Shown here piece by piece: positions 14,793 to 23,453 of a DNA stretch of 60,117 bases. A program made the translations under genes and the position numbers. The notes below the pieces were generated by a model, which was not told the DNA's origin, searched no databases, and worked only from the letters and a program-made list of their open reading frames with translations. Numbering within the stretch: the stretch's first letter is position 1; each line of letters opens with the position of its first letter. Source of the DNA: Pseudomonadota bacterium. Its GTDB lineage: Bacteria; Pseudomonadota; Alphaproteobacteria; Acetobacterales; Acetobacteraceae. The stretch spans positions 1-60,117 of the forward strand of contig JAJZES010000025.1 in NCBI GenBank assembly GCA_021845985.1, written 5' to 3'.

Positions 14793-17075
14793 TCATTCGC
14801 CGCCCTCCGGATAGACCCAGACGGTGGGGTTCTCGACCGGCAGCGCTGCCCCGCTCCGGGGGCATTTGTAGGTGCTGGGCAGCACCGGAATGCGAACAGG
14901 GACGATCTCTCCAGTGACCGGGTCTGCCGCCTCTTCATCAGTCGGGAAGGTCATGCCCTCGACGCAGAGGTATCCGAACTTCGACCGTGAACTCAGCAGA
15001 CCGAACGGTGCGCCGTCGCGGACGAACTTGATGTGGCCCTTGGTGGCCAGCACGCTGATGCGCTCGCGGATCGTGTCCTTGCCGCCAAGACCGGCCTTGT
15101 TCTCGAAGCTCTCGGCGAACTGCAGCGCCGTGTAGAGATGCCCGACTTCGGCCTCATCAAAGAGGAGCTGCAGGATGACGTCGTGCTTGCGCACCCGCTC
15201 GGCATCGAGCCTTTCGCCGAACTCGCGCCGCACCAGCCGATCGCTGCGCTGATCGAGTTCGATCCAGCGGCCTTGCACCTTGTCGACCACCTTCGGCGCG
15301 ATGGCCGGACCGTTGCGCAACTCGAAATGCAGCAGACGTTCTGATCGCTCCTCGTCCGGCCGGTGCAGGATCAGCCCCGAAGTGTAGAAGCTGCGCAGCG
15401 CGCGGGCGCCGGAGAGCGCCATGAACGGGTCCTCGGCCAGCTGCTTCTTGGTGATCTTGCGGGTGTGGTGGCAGAGGATCAGGCCGCAATCGGGGGCGAC
15501 CGCATCGCGCAACGCCTCGACCCGCGATTGCAGGAAGAACAGCATTGCGGTGTTGTCGTTCTCGCCTGCGCCGTCGGGTCCACCGTCGAACAGGTTGCGG
15601 ATCGGATCGAGGCAGAGAATGTCCGGCTGCGCGTGGCCGTAATGGGCGCGCATGGCGGCGATGGTCAGTGCGACGCCGTTGGCGTCGAGCAGCATCCGCA
15701 CCTTCGGCGTGGTGACCAGATTGTCGCGGGCCGCGGCGAGAATGGCAGGATCGAGCCGGATGCTCTGCAGCCGTTCGCGCAGGTAGTGGTACTGGATCTC
15801 GGCCTGGAGATAGAACACGCGCAGCGGCCGGGATGGCGCGAAGCCCAGGAACGGCACGCCGGCGGCCATGTGGACCAGCAGGCTGATCAGGAAGTCGCTC
15901 TTGCCGACCTTCGGCGCGCCGCCCAGCACCAACATGCCGCCTGGCGTCAGCACGCGGGGCGCGATGAGATCGTCCGGCATCGGGCTCGCGTCGTCGAGCA
16001 GTGCGGCCAGCGTGAAGGTCGGCAGCGCCGCCATCGGCGGGCTGGACAGGCGCTCCAGCGGCGGGCCGTGGCGTTCTTCATGCAGCCGCCAGAGCCGCTG
16101 CGCCTCGGCGGCCAGACGCTCCAGCGTCCAGGACGGCCGCAGCATGGCCGCGTTGTATTGGCAGATCGCTTCCCATGCGTCGTCGCGGCTGATGCGGCCC
16201 TCGTGGGCGAGACGGATGTAGTGACCCATAGCCGCACTGGCGCCCTGGAACCGGGTCCAGCCGTCTTCGCCACCCTCGCGGACGGGATTGACCAGGATGT
16301 CAGCGATTGCTGGCTTGCTGGTCGCTGGGCCGGGATCGGAGCCGACACCTTCCAGCGGCGGCATGGCATCGACGGCCTCGGCGAAGTCGCGTAGATTGAT
16401 CTCGACGTCCGGCTGATGGCGGCGGATGTTGACCAGCCGCTTGACGCCGCCCTTGTGATAGACCGAACCTGCCAGCCGGATCGGCTGATGTGCCGACCGG
16501 AAATGCGTGTCGCCGCCAACCTTCACCGCGATGTCGCCACGCAGACGGCAGAGCAGCCCGATGTCCTCGCCCTCGGCGGGCTCCGACAGCCGCCACCAGA
16601 CGTGCAGCTTGTCGAGGCCGTCCGGTGTCCGACCGCCGCTCTCGACGATCAGCGTGGGCTCGCCGAGGTGACGGGTCAGGTGATCGAGCTTGGCGGCGAT
16701 GTCGCCAGCATCGAGATCGACCAGGATGGTCTGCATCTGCTTGAGGTCGGCGGCCTTCGCTTGCCCATGGCCGGCGACGGTACCCGGCACCACGTAGAAC
16801 GCAGCACCTTCGCGCGCCGCCCAGGCGGCGAAGTTGAACGCCTTCTCGACCAGGGCGGCATCCGCCTCGATCCAGGCATTGTGCGGCCGCCCATCAAGGC
16901 CCTGGCCTTTGTCGATGAAGCCGCGCAGCGGGATCCAGCCGTCGCAATAGCCGAACACCACGTCGAGGAAGGTGGCGATCTGCGCGCGATCGGGATCGAG
17001 ATCGAACGGATCGGACTGCGGTGCCGCGTCGTTGAAGTCACGCCAGGACGACAGAGGGATGACGTTGTCGGTCAT
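14793..17075 (-). CDS. Phage primase/RepA-like helicase
   Basis: A 760-aa replication protein. The N-terminal part (1-240) resembles archaeo-eukaryotic/RepB-type primases: 'QTILVDLDAGD' (115-125) gives the metal-binding D-x-D and 'GGDTHFRSAHQPIRLAGSVY' (187-206) the His-containing strand. The middle holds a RecA-like hexameric ATPase of the RepA group, with Walker A 'GGAPKVGKSDFL' (385-396), 'ILCLDPIRNLF' as Walker B and 'GLILCHHTRK' as sensor. The C-terminus has a winged-helix stretch and a Cys pair. Start ATG 17075 overlaps the upstream nuclease stop (ATGA). It would prime and unwind phage DNA, possibly at the array just downstream. Confidence 0.85.
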   Translation of the reverse strand: MTDNVIPLSSWRDFNDAAPQSDPFDLDPDRAQIATFLDVVFGYCDGWIPLRGFIDKGQGLDGRPHNAWIEADAALVEKAFNFAAWAAREGAAFYVVPGTVAGHGQAKAADLKQMQTILVDLDAGDIAAKLDHLTRHLGEPTLIVESGGRTPDGLDKLHVWWRLSEPAEGEDIGLLCRLRGDIAVKVGGDTHFRSAHQPIRLAGSVYHKGGVKRLVNIRRHQPDVEINLRDFAEAVDAMPPLEGVGSDPGPATSKPAIADILVNPVREGGEDGWTRFQGASAAMGHYIRLAHEGRISRDDAWEAICQYNAAMLRPSWTLERLAAEAQRLWRLHEERHGPPLERLSSPPMAALPTFTLAALLDDASPMPDDLIAPRVLTPGGMLVLGGAPKVGKSDFLISLLVHMAAGVPFLGFAPSRPLRVFYLQAEIQYHYLRERLQSIRLDPAILAAARDNLVTTPKVRMLLDANGVALTIAAMRAHYGHAQPDILCLDPIRNLFDGGPDGAGENDNTAMLFFLQSRVEALRDAVAPDCGLILCHHTRKITKKQLAEDPFMALSGARALRSFYTSGLILHRPDEERSERLLHFELRNGPAIAPKVVDKVQGRWIELDQRSDRLVRREFGERLDAERVRKHDVILQLLFDEAEVGHLYTALQFAESFENKAGLGGKDTIRERISVLATKGHIKFVRDGAPFGLLSSRSKFGYLCVEGMTFPTDEEAADPVTGEIVPVRIPVLPSTYKCPRSGAALPVENPTVWVYPEGGE

Positions 17076-17839
17076 GCTGGCAGGCTCCAGCAGCGATTGG
17101 TCCAGGGGCACATGCGGCATTCATGGAAGTCGCGCTCGCGGGCGATGCGCGGCAGCAACTCGCCGGCGTCGGTGGCTTGGAGAATGCGCACCGCCCGGTC
17201 GCTCATCCGCTGCGCCAGGTCGCCATCGAACGGCACCAACTCGTGGTGCAACTCGGCAGTGTCCTTGTTGATTGCGGTGAACAGCGCCGGATTGCGCGAG
17301 ATGCCCGGCACCGCGCCGTCCATGTAGGCCTGGTAAAGCGCGATCTGCGCCGCGTAGATCGGCTTGGTGACGACGACACCCTTGGCCGCAGTCTCGCGCC
17401 AGTTCTTGGCGTTCATCGTCTTGCATTCCCAGAGCGCGGGGACGGCAAGTTCGAGATCGGGTGGGCCCCCAGCGATGATGCCGTCGACATGGCCGCGCAC
17501 CCGGCCGCGTGCGACGGAGAAGCCAAACTGCTCGCCGTCGGGCTGATTGCCCTTGCGGGTGTAGAGATCGAAGCCGGCGCCGCGCAGCCAACGAATGGCG
17601 AGGTCTTCCAGCGCGTGGCCGATGGCGAAGATGCGAAGCGTGCGACCGTCGAAGTCGGTGCCCTCGTTCTTCGCAGCACCGGCGAATTCGAATTGCAGGG
17701 CACGCTCGCAGGGATGGCCGAGGCGCGAGCCGCCGAGATAGCTGCGCGGTGGTGTGGCAGCCCGTTCTGCCTCCAGGCCCGCATCGATCAATGCCGTGAC
17801 CTGATCGCCGATCTTCGGGCGATGGTTGAAGTCCAGCAT
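17072..17839 (-). CDS. RecB/Cas4-like PD-(D/E)XK exonuclease with Fe-S cysteines
   Basis: A 255-aa nuclease. Active-site residues are Asp119 in 'GHVDGII', Glu138-x-Lys140 in 'ALWECKTMN' and Gln165 in 'IYAAQIALYQAYM'. Cys44 ('GHPCERAL') with Cys241, Cys244 and Cys250 in 'CRMCPWTNRCW' matches the one-plus-three pattern that holds a 4Fe-4S cluster in AddB and Cas4. It probably resects ends for recombination together with the annealing ATPase and helicase upstream. Start and stop overlap both neighbours (TGATG and ATGA). Confidence 0.85.
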   Translation of the reverse strand: MLDFNHRPKIGDQVTALIDAGLEAERAATPPRSYLGGSRLGHPCERALQFEFAGAAKNEGTDFDGRTLRIFAIGHALEDLAIRWLRGAGFDLYTRKGNQPDGEQFGFSVARGRVRGHVDGIIAGGPPDLELAVPALWECKTMNAKNWRETAAKGVVVTKPIYAAQIALYQAYMDGAVPGISRNPALFTAINKDTAELHHELVPFDGDLAQRMSDRAVRILQATDAGELLPRIARERDFHECRMCPWTNRCWSLPA

Positions 17840-18237
17840 CAGAACGGCACCTCCTCGCTGGTGATGCTGGCTTGGGCCCGCATGGCAGTCTGGAAGCCGC
17901 CGATGGCGACTTCGATCAGCGTCAGCACCTGCGGCTCGCTGAGGTCGGCCAGTCGCTTGTCCCAGCCGATCTCCTCCATGACCTCGGCGACCGGCTTTAT
18001 GGCGGCGCGGATCGCCGCCTTTTCGAGTTCGGTGAGGTCAACCATGCCCAGCCGCTCCCGCGCCAAGCGCGCCCACAAGCCCTGACAGGCCATGGAGCAG
18101 AACCAGACCGGCGGCCGGGGCCGTTTCGAGCGCCCCGGATCCGACCAGCCAAAGCCACGCGTCGGTTGCCGGCAGACGCCACACAGCGCCCCACGCGGAT
18201 GCCACAGGCGCAGGCGTGCGGCAGCGAGGTCCGACAT
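17839..18237 (-). CDS. DUF6511 domain protein with zinc ribbon
   Basis: A 132-aa protein. The N-terminal 55 residues carry two knuckles, 'CGVC' and 'WFCSMAC', which should bind zinc. The rest is helical ('GMVDLTELEKAAIRAAIKPVAEVMEEIGWD', 'LTLIEVAIGGFQTAMR'). DUF6511 proteins occur in the early operons of alphaproteobacterial phages; the function is unknown. GGGAGC precedes ATG 18237. It lies 12 bp after the helicase and is coupled to the nuclease gene (TGATG), so it may belong to the recombination complex. Confidence 0.8.
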   Translation of the reverse strand: MSDLAAARLRLWHPRGALCGVCRQPTRGFGWSDPGRSKRPRPPVWFCSMACQGLWARLARERLGMVDLTELEKAAIRAAIKPVAEVMEEIGWDKRLADLSEPQVLTLIEVAIGGFQTAMRAQASITSEEVPF

Positions 18238-18249
18238 TGTCGTGCTCCC

Positions 18250-19922
18250 TCATGCCGCCCTCGCAGTGTCGGCCGCGCCGAACACCAGCGAGCGGATCGC
18301 CGGACGGTTGAAGCGGAAGGCCAGCAGCGCCGAGGCCTGGTAGCGGGTCAGGCCAAAGTCCTGGCGATACTCGGCGGGCAGGAGCGCGAGTTGCTTTTCG
18401 GTGGGCGGCTGGCTCAGCCATCGGCGGGATTTGTGCGCGGTCTCGTCGGACTCATTCTCGTTCAGCCAGTCATCTGCGGCGGCGAGGCAGACCGTGCGCT
18501 CGCCGATTGCCAACAGATGTGGGGCTTGCCTCTGCATGCCGCCGACGCCGTGCCAGCGGCCATTGAGGAAGAAGACGCCGCCCCAGGCGTTGAAGCCGCT
18601 GGCCACCAGCGCCGCGTCATCGCCGAACAGATCGCACCAGCGGAAGCTGGACCGCTTCAGCAGGTCGATCTCGGTCATGATAAAGTCGCCGAGCGGCGCG
18701 GCCGGTTCGCCTTCGCCATGTTCCCAGATATGGCCGCAGAGCGGGGATTCCGTGACACCGAGCGGCACGGTGGCACCGCACTCCGGACAATCCTTGGTCG
18801 GTGCCTCGCCGGTGCCTTCGTGACCGTTCAGGTCGACATCCTGCTCAAGCGATCCGTGCAGCAGCGTCGATGTGCCGAAATCCAGCACGATGCAGTCAGT
18901 CTTGATGACGCCCGGATGCTCTTCGGGGCTGACGGTGCGCAGCCCGCGCCCGACCATCTGGATCATGGTCGATTTGAACGAACTGGGCCGCAGCAACACG
19001 ACGCAGGCCGTGGGCGGATGGTCCCAACCCTCGGTCAACACCGCCACGTTGACGACCACCCGGACCCGGCCGCTGGCGTAGGCGGCGAGCGCCGCCCGCC
19101 GTTCGGCATCCCCCATCTCGCCGATGACTGTCACGGCGGCAATGCCCGCCGCGTTGAGGGCATCGGTGACGTTGCGGGCGTGATCAACCGTCGAACAGAA
19201 CACCACCGTCTGCCGATCACCCGCCTTTCGCGCCAATGGCGAACCACGGCGTCGGTCACCGGTGCCCTGTTCATGATGGCGTCGACCTCGGCCATGTCGA
19301 AATCGTCGGCGGTCTTGCGCACCTTCGCCAACGCGTCCTGGACGCCGACATCGATGACGAAGGTGCGCGGCGGTACCAAATGGCCAGAGCCGATCAACTC
19401 GCCGATCCGGATCTGGTCGGCGACGTTGGAGAAGACCGGCCGCAGACCTTTCTTGTCGCCCCGGTTCGGCGTGGCGGTGACGCCGTAGATCAGGCAGGAC
19501 GGATTGCGTTGCAGCGCCCGGTCGATGATGCGCCGGTAACTGTCGGCGGCGGCGTGATGCGCCTCGTCGATCACCAGCAGATCAAGCGCCGGCATCGCGT
19601 CGAGGTTCGACTGCCGCGCCAAGGTCGGCACCATCGCGAAGGTGACTTGGCCGGACCAGGATTTTTCGCTGGCATCGACCACCGACGTGCTGATCGCCGG
19701 GTTGACCCGCCCAAACTTGGTCCGGCTTTGCGCGGTCAGTTCATCGCGGTGCGCCAGGACACAGGCCTTGGCTTCGGTATTGCCGATCACCTCGCCGGTG
19801 GCGGCCGACAGCATGATCGTCTTGCCGGCGCCGGTGGGGGCGACACCGAGGGTGTTGCTGTGTTCATCGAGCGCGCGGACGCTACGCTCGACGAACAGCT
19901 TCTGGCGGGGGCGCAGCAGCAT
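18250..19922 (-). pseudogene. DEAH-box (SF2) helicase, single-base frameshift
   Basis: The 5' frame from 19922 holds the RecA1 domain: 'GVAPTGAGKTIMLSAATGEV' (motif I), 'DLLVIDEAHHA' (DEAH box), 'IYGVTATPNRGD' (motif III region). It leaves the family after 'AVVRHWRE' near 19232. In the -1 frame the sequence continues exactly as expected with 'KAGDRQTVVFCSTVDHA' and the RecA2 domain ('VLTEGWDHPPTACVVLLRPS', 'MVGRGLR', a Cys-rich 'CPECGATVPLG'). Adding one A to the GAAAGG run at about 19226-19231 restores a single protein of about 556 residues. A sequencing error or programmed slip is possible, but the site is not a classic slippery heptamer. Confidence 0.88.
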
Positions 19923-19934
19923 GGCCGGTCAGCC

Positions 19935-20513
19935 TCACTGCGCCCACGAGGGGCGCACCCCGGCCGCCGGCGGCTGCGAGCGGACCGGGATCGAAGCCGG
20001 TGCCGGCGCACCTGCCTGCCCCATGTGGCCAGCGTATTCCTTGTGGTCCGGCGTCACCGCGATGCGGATTTCGTTCTTGTCCTCACCGTTGGCGTCCTTG
20101 CCGACATCGATCTTGGCCAGGAATGTCAGGCCATCGAGGTCGCCCAGACCGGTGATGCGGCGCGCCGCCTGCGCCTGGGGTGAATTGTCCTTGTCGGCGA
20201 TGCCGCGGGCCGAGTTGAGGATGCCGCGCACCAGGCTGCGGCCCATGTTGCCCAAGTCCGGTCCCTTCGGGCTGTAGAGGCCGATCAGGGTGAAGATCTT
20301 GCGCCTTGCGTAGGGCCCTTCGAGCACGGTGAACTCGCCACTCAGGTAGACCGCGCCCGTGCTGCCGCGCGTGGCGTAGCCGCCAGTCCAGCCCTGCGTC
20401 GGGTCGTCATAGCCGCCCGGGCGGATGGTGAGCTGAACCTTGGCGATGGTGCCTTTGGGGATCAGGTTGCTGACCTGCTTGGCGTTGTTGAAATCGTTCC
20501 AGGAACCGGACAT
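19935..20513 (-). CDS. Phage ssDNA-binding-like protein (DUF669-like)
   Basis: A 192-aa protein. The opening MSGSWNDFNNAKQVSNLIPK, a beta-rich middle ('AKVQLTIRPGGYDD', 'AVYLSGEFTVLEGPYARRKI') and 'FLAKIDVGKDANGEDKNEIR' resemble DUF669/gp2.5-type OB-fold proteins placed next to annealing ATPases in phages. The C-terminal 35 residues are Pro/Ala-rich and disordered-looking, as in SSBs, though not strongly acidic. It probably coats single strands for the Sak4-type protein encoded upstream. The family call is by pattern and context. Confidence 0.6.
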   Translation of the reverse strand: MSGSWNDFNNAKQVSNLIPKGTIAKVQLTIRPGGYDDPTQGWTGGYATRGSTGAVYLSGEFTVLEGPYARRKIFTLIGLYSPKGPDLGNMGRSLVRGILNSARGIADKDNSPQAQAARRITGLGDLDGLTFLAKIDVGKDANGEDKNEIRIAVTPDHKEYAGHMGQAGAPAPASIPVRSQPPAAGVRPSWAQ

Positions 20514-20526
20514 GGCGGTTCTCCTC

Positions 20527-21396
20527 TCAGCTCGAATGGGGATGTTCGGGGGCGACGGCTGCGGCAGGACGGGCGAACTGCATCCGCTCGGCGACCGGCT
20601 TGGCGGGGCCGCGAATCTTGTCCATCAGCCGCCCGAGATGCGGCTCCTCGACCAGATCGAGACGGCCGCTGCGGTCCTTGGCCGGGAAGCCCCATTGGTT
20701 CAGCGTCTGGCAGACGAAGGCGCGGTAGGGCTTGCCACCCTCGTCGGCCATTTCGGCCATGGTGATGACCTCATCGACGATGCCGGGCAGCTCGTTGCCG
20801 GTCTTCGACCCGTCGATCTGCGGCGCGAAGAAGCGGCGATTGAAGTCATCGAGCTTCTCGTCGAGGATCCCGACGAACCAGACGTTCTTCGCCCGCGTGT
20901 GCTGGAGGTGGGTCAACCAGCCGATCATCTCGCGGCCGTGCAGACCGTAGGCACCGCGTACATCGGGACGGCCGGTCTTGTCCGAGAAGGCTTCGGGCTG
21001 GCCCTTGCACCACTGGAAGCACAGCCGACCGGCGACAGTGATGGAGTCGACAAAGAGCGTGTCGTAACGGTCCAGCGTGCTGGGCTCGTCGAAGCGCTCG
21101 CAGACGGCGGCAAAGTGCGCCGGGCTGTAGGCCTGATCATCGCGCAGCGCCGGGTTGGGCCCACCGATGAACACCGCGAAGTCGCGGCACTCCTGCCATG
21201 TGCGCGGCCGGATGCTGTCGCCGGCCCAGCCCTCGATCGCCAGGTCACCGGCCTCGAGGTCCATGAACAGAGTGGTGACCGGGTTCAGCGTCCACAGCAG
21301 GCTGGTCTTGCCGATGCCGGACTTGCCGAAGATGCAGCCTTTGACGCCGCGACGTTCGGCAAGTCGCTGGTCGGCGGAGATGATGGGGAGGCTCAT
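20527..21396 (-). CDS. Sak4-type RecA-like ATPase (single-strand annealing)
   Basis: A 289-aa AAA-type ATPase with Walker A 'GKSGIGKTSLL' (24-34), 'TTLFMDLEAGDLAIEGW' after it, Walker B 'DTLFVDSITVAGRLCF' (about 110-125) and 'VWFVGILDEK' as sensor strand. This minimal RecA core without N- or C-terminal extensions is typical of phage Sak4 proteins, which promote annealing and strand exchange with a partner SSB. Its ATG overlaps the upstream stop (ATGA) and the SSB-like gene follows after 13 bp. Confidence 0.82.
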   Translation of the reverse strand: MSLPIISADQRLAERRGVKGCIFGKSGIGKTSLLWTLNPVTTLFMDLEAGDLAIEGWAGDSIRPRTWQECRDFAVFIGGPNPALRDDQAYSPAHFAAVCERFDEPSTLDRYDTLFVDSITVAGRLCFQWCKGQPEAFSDKTGRPDVRGAYGLHGREMIGWLTHLQHTRAKNVWFVGILDEKLDDFNRRFFAPQIDGSKTGNELPGIVDEVITMAEMADEGGKPYRAFVCQTLNQWGFPAKDRSGRLDLVEEPHLGRLMDKIRGPAKPVAERMQFARPAAAVAPEHPHSS

Positions 21397-21701
21397 TTCG
21401 CGCCTCCCTTCTCAACCGGGACGGCGTCCATCGCGACGTCGGCGCCAACAGCGCCGTGCTCACGCGCGAGGTCGTAGAGCGCGCGCAGGGCATCGGTTTC
21501 GCGATAGATCGCCCGGGACTTCTCCTGCAGTTCGAGCAGCGCGAAAGCGATGTCGTCGAGCGTCACCATCTCGATCGGCTTCACCGCGGCGTCGCGACGC
21601 CCCTGAAGCGGCGGGATGGAGACGGTATCCGGCAGCTTCGCCAGGGAGAAATTGCCCTTGCGCAGCGCGTCCAGCTTGCTGGTGCGGGTGAAGATGTTCA
21701 C
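21393..21701 (-). CDS. Small phage protein, unknown function
   Basis: A 102-aa protein starting at GTG 21701, which overlaps the upstream stop (GTGA) and has GGAGG nearby. The second half is a long amphipathic helix ('MVTLDDIAFALLELQEKSRA', 'IYRETDALRALYDLAREHGA') likely to form a coiled coil; the start 'NIFTRTSKLDALRKGNFSLA' is basic. Coupling on both sides to recombination genes suggests a helper subunit. No family is recognised. Confidence 0.65.
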   Translation of the reverse strand: MNIFTRTSKLDALRKGNFSLAKLPDTVSIPPLQGRRDAAVKPIEMVTLDDIAFALLELQEKSRAIYRETDALRALYDLAREHGAVGADVAMDAVPVEKGGAK

Positions 21702-22186
21702 GGCGCCACCTCCGCGTTCAGGGTTAGCTTGAAGGTCGCCTTGCCGACGCGGACGGTGCGGGCGGCTTCGAAGGCCGAGCGGATGCGGCTGGGCCAGGCG
21801 CCGTATTTGCGCTCCGAGACCTTGAAGCTGATCTCGACGTATTCGGCCGGGTCCTCGCCTTCGGCGCGGATGCGGTCGACCAGCGTTGCCAGGCGGGACT
21901 GATCCCACTCGGTCTTCTTCGGCACGTCGGCGATGATCGTGACGGTGCCGTCCGTCAGGCGGACGATACCGGTGTCTTTGCCCGCGCCCTGCCGGGCGGC
22001 ATTCGCGGCATCGGCGTATTTCCGGGCGATGGCGCCGTCGACCCAGTCCTTGGTCAATTTGGCGAGGCGCAGCGCCTCGTCGGCATCATCCTGGAGCAGT
22101 GCCAGGCTCTCGGCTGGCAAGGCGATCACGGCACCGATCGGCATGTGCGGCAGTTCGGCGAGCTTGGGGTGGTTGGACGTGCTCAT
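21698..22186 (-). CDS. Conserved phage early protein, unknown function
   Basis: A 162-aa protein. It has a helical N-terminus ('LAELPHMPIGAVIALPAESL', 'ALRLAKLTKDWVDGAIARKY') and a conserved C-terminal half ('EWDQSRLATLVDRIRAEGED', 'YVEISFKVSERKYGAWPSRI', 'AFEAARTVRVGKATFKL'). I associate this pattern with proteins next to Sak4-like ATPases in alphaproteobacterial prophages, but I know no function. ATG 22186 overlaps the HTH gene stop, so it is the second gene of the early operon. Confidence 0.65.
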   Translation of the reverse strand: MSTSNHPKLAELPHMPIGAVIALPAESLALLQDDADEALRLAKLTKDWVDGAIARKYADAANAARQGAGKDTGIVRLTDGTVTIIADVPKKTEWDQSRLATLVDRIRAEGEDPAEYVEISFKVSERKYGAWPSRIRSAFEAARTVRVGKATFKLTLNAEVAP

Positions 22187-22404
22187 CAGACAGCCCCCAC
22201 CGCGCTGGTGGCGGGCGTGCCGCTGGTGCTCTTGCGGATCTGGTCCGCTTCGAACGCCTCGACATCCTCCAGGCGGTAGACCACCCGGCCGCCGATTTTG
22301 ATGAATTGCGGGCCTTCACCCGTCCACCGCCACCTCTCAAGGGTGCGGTGCGAAATGTTCCAGCGAGCCGCCAGCTCGATCTGGTTCAAGTGCCTGATAG
22401 CCAC
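22186..22404 (-). CDS. AlpA/excisionase-like helix-turn-helix protein
   Basis: A 72-aa protein starting at GTG 22404, with AAGGAG 6 bases upstream. 'LNQIELAARWNISHRTLERW' is a MerR-type helix-turn-helix, followed by the wing 'GEGPQFIKIGGRVVYRLEDV' and 'EAFEADQIRKST'. Proteins of this build act as phage excisionases or early regulators. As the first gene of the leftward early operon it is well placed to regulate it or to act as directionality factor for the serine recombinase at the right end; both are inferences. Confidence 0.85.
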   Translation of the reverse strand: MAIRHLNQIELAARWNISHRTLERWRWTGEGPQFIKIGGRVVYRLEDVEAFEADQIRKSTSGTPATSAVGAV

Positions 22405-22505
22405 CTGGTTCTCCTTCGCGTTAGGCCGAATGCCTGCGGAGAACGTGGCTGACGGGCAGAGAGAAAACCGACCCGGTCAGCGAGAGAAAAACAGAGAGAA
22501 AAACG

Positions 22506-23453
22506 TTAGGGGTCGAAGCCCCAGAGCCCATTCTCTGATTTCAGGTAAGGCTCCAGCTCTGCCCAACGCTGATTGCCAAACGCTTGGCGCAGAGTCTTCG
22601 CGCTGGACGGAGCATAATCGAGGAGCTCACGCGCGCTGAAGCGCTTGCTTTCCCTGTGGCCATCGACGAGCTTGCTGATAATGCAGATGTGGCTGTTCGC
22701 TTTGAAGGTGAGCGTCACGCTACCATGGATGACCAGCTTCCGACCGTCCGGAGAAAGCGCAAGAAAGCCTGATCCTGCGGTGACAGGTGCGGGGTCAAGA
22801 AGCGGCGACATCAACAGCTGACGATCAATCGCGAAAAAATCTGCGTCGTTGGTAAGTGTGCGGCGCATAGGGGTTACCGCGTAGGAACCGATCCGTTCTT
22901 CAAGCGGGGAGTCGGTGCTCGTGAGGATCAGCCCGCCACCCCGCCCGGCTCTTTGTCGGAGAGCTTTATCCAAATCTTTCGATTCTTCTGATGCAAACAG
23001 TCGGCGGGCAAAGACAATCGGCACCTTGCGCTGCCTGCTTATCCAGATATCTCCGATATCCCAGGCCATTCCGCGCACGACTTCTGTGGGTCGGCTGGAA
23101 TTGACCAAGTCCAGAGATTGGCTGATCCAAATCAACCACCAAAGCATATCCAACCGATACAGGTTCCGACCACCCCTATCGGCTTCGACAAACCCATCTG
23201 TCGGATCAAATCGTCCGTATGCTTGTCGGGTGCTGTCCCATTGGAATTCGGAATACGCTATGTCGCATTCGGTATTCGTCAGGCCGAAAGTAACAGGCCC
23301 GTCTGGTTTCAAGGCGCCAAGCCGGATCAGGTCTCCAGCGATTTCAGAATACGTCTCGTTGAGAATTTGCCCGTGAATGACCGGGTTCAGAGCATCGGCG
23401 AGTTTGAGCAACAATTCGCCTGCCAGACGAACCATCCTCGGCCTTTGACTCAT
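22506..23453 (-). CDS. Unknown protein B of a coupled two-gene accessory module
   Basis: A 315-aa protein starting at ATG 23453, which overlaps the upstream stop (ATGA). No family is recognised. Visible features: a hydrophobic aromatic helix 'LYRLDMLWWLIWISQSLDLV' (about 100-120), a central mixed region with 'KVPIVFARRLFASEESKDLD' and 'GGGLILTSTD', and a C-terminal part 'GRKLVIHGSVTLTFKANSHI' and 'SKRFSARELLDYAPSSAKTL' that looks like a winged helix ending in 'LKSENGLWGF'. It may bind DNA. Base composition is clearly less GC-rich than the phage core, so it came in separately. Confidence 0.7.
   Translation of the reverse strand: MSQRPRMVRLAGELLLKLADALNPVIHGQILNETYSEIAGDLIRLGALKPDGPVTFGLTNTECDIAYSEFQWDSTRQAYGRFDPTDGFVEADRGGRNLYRLDMLWWLIWISQSLDLVNSSRPTEVVRGMAWDIGDIWISRQRKVPIVFARRLFASEESKDLDKALRQRAGRGGGLILTSTDSPLEERIGSYAVTPMRRTLTNDADFFAIDRQLLMSPLLDPAPVTAGSGFLALSPDGRKLVIHGSVTLTFKANSHICIISKLVDGHRESKRFSARELLDYAPSSAKTLRQAFGNQRWAELEPYLKSENGLWGFDP

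Noticed and set aside
14386-14796. 136-codon minus-strand frame after the primase, starting with an ATG that overlaps its stop
   Set aside because: The overlap is attractive, but the peptide is rich in Arg/Ser/Pro without recognisable pattern, and the DNA repeats in it are in different frames. I treat the stretch as a non-coding iteron region.
19220-19240. Programmed ribosomal frameshift in the helicase gene
   Set aside because: The GAAAGG context is not a classic slippery heptamer and no strong downstream structure is obvious; one-base deletion is simpler.
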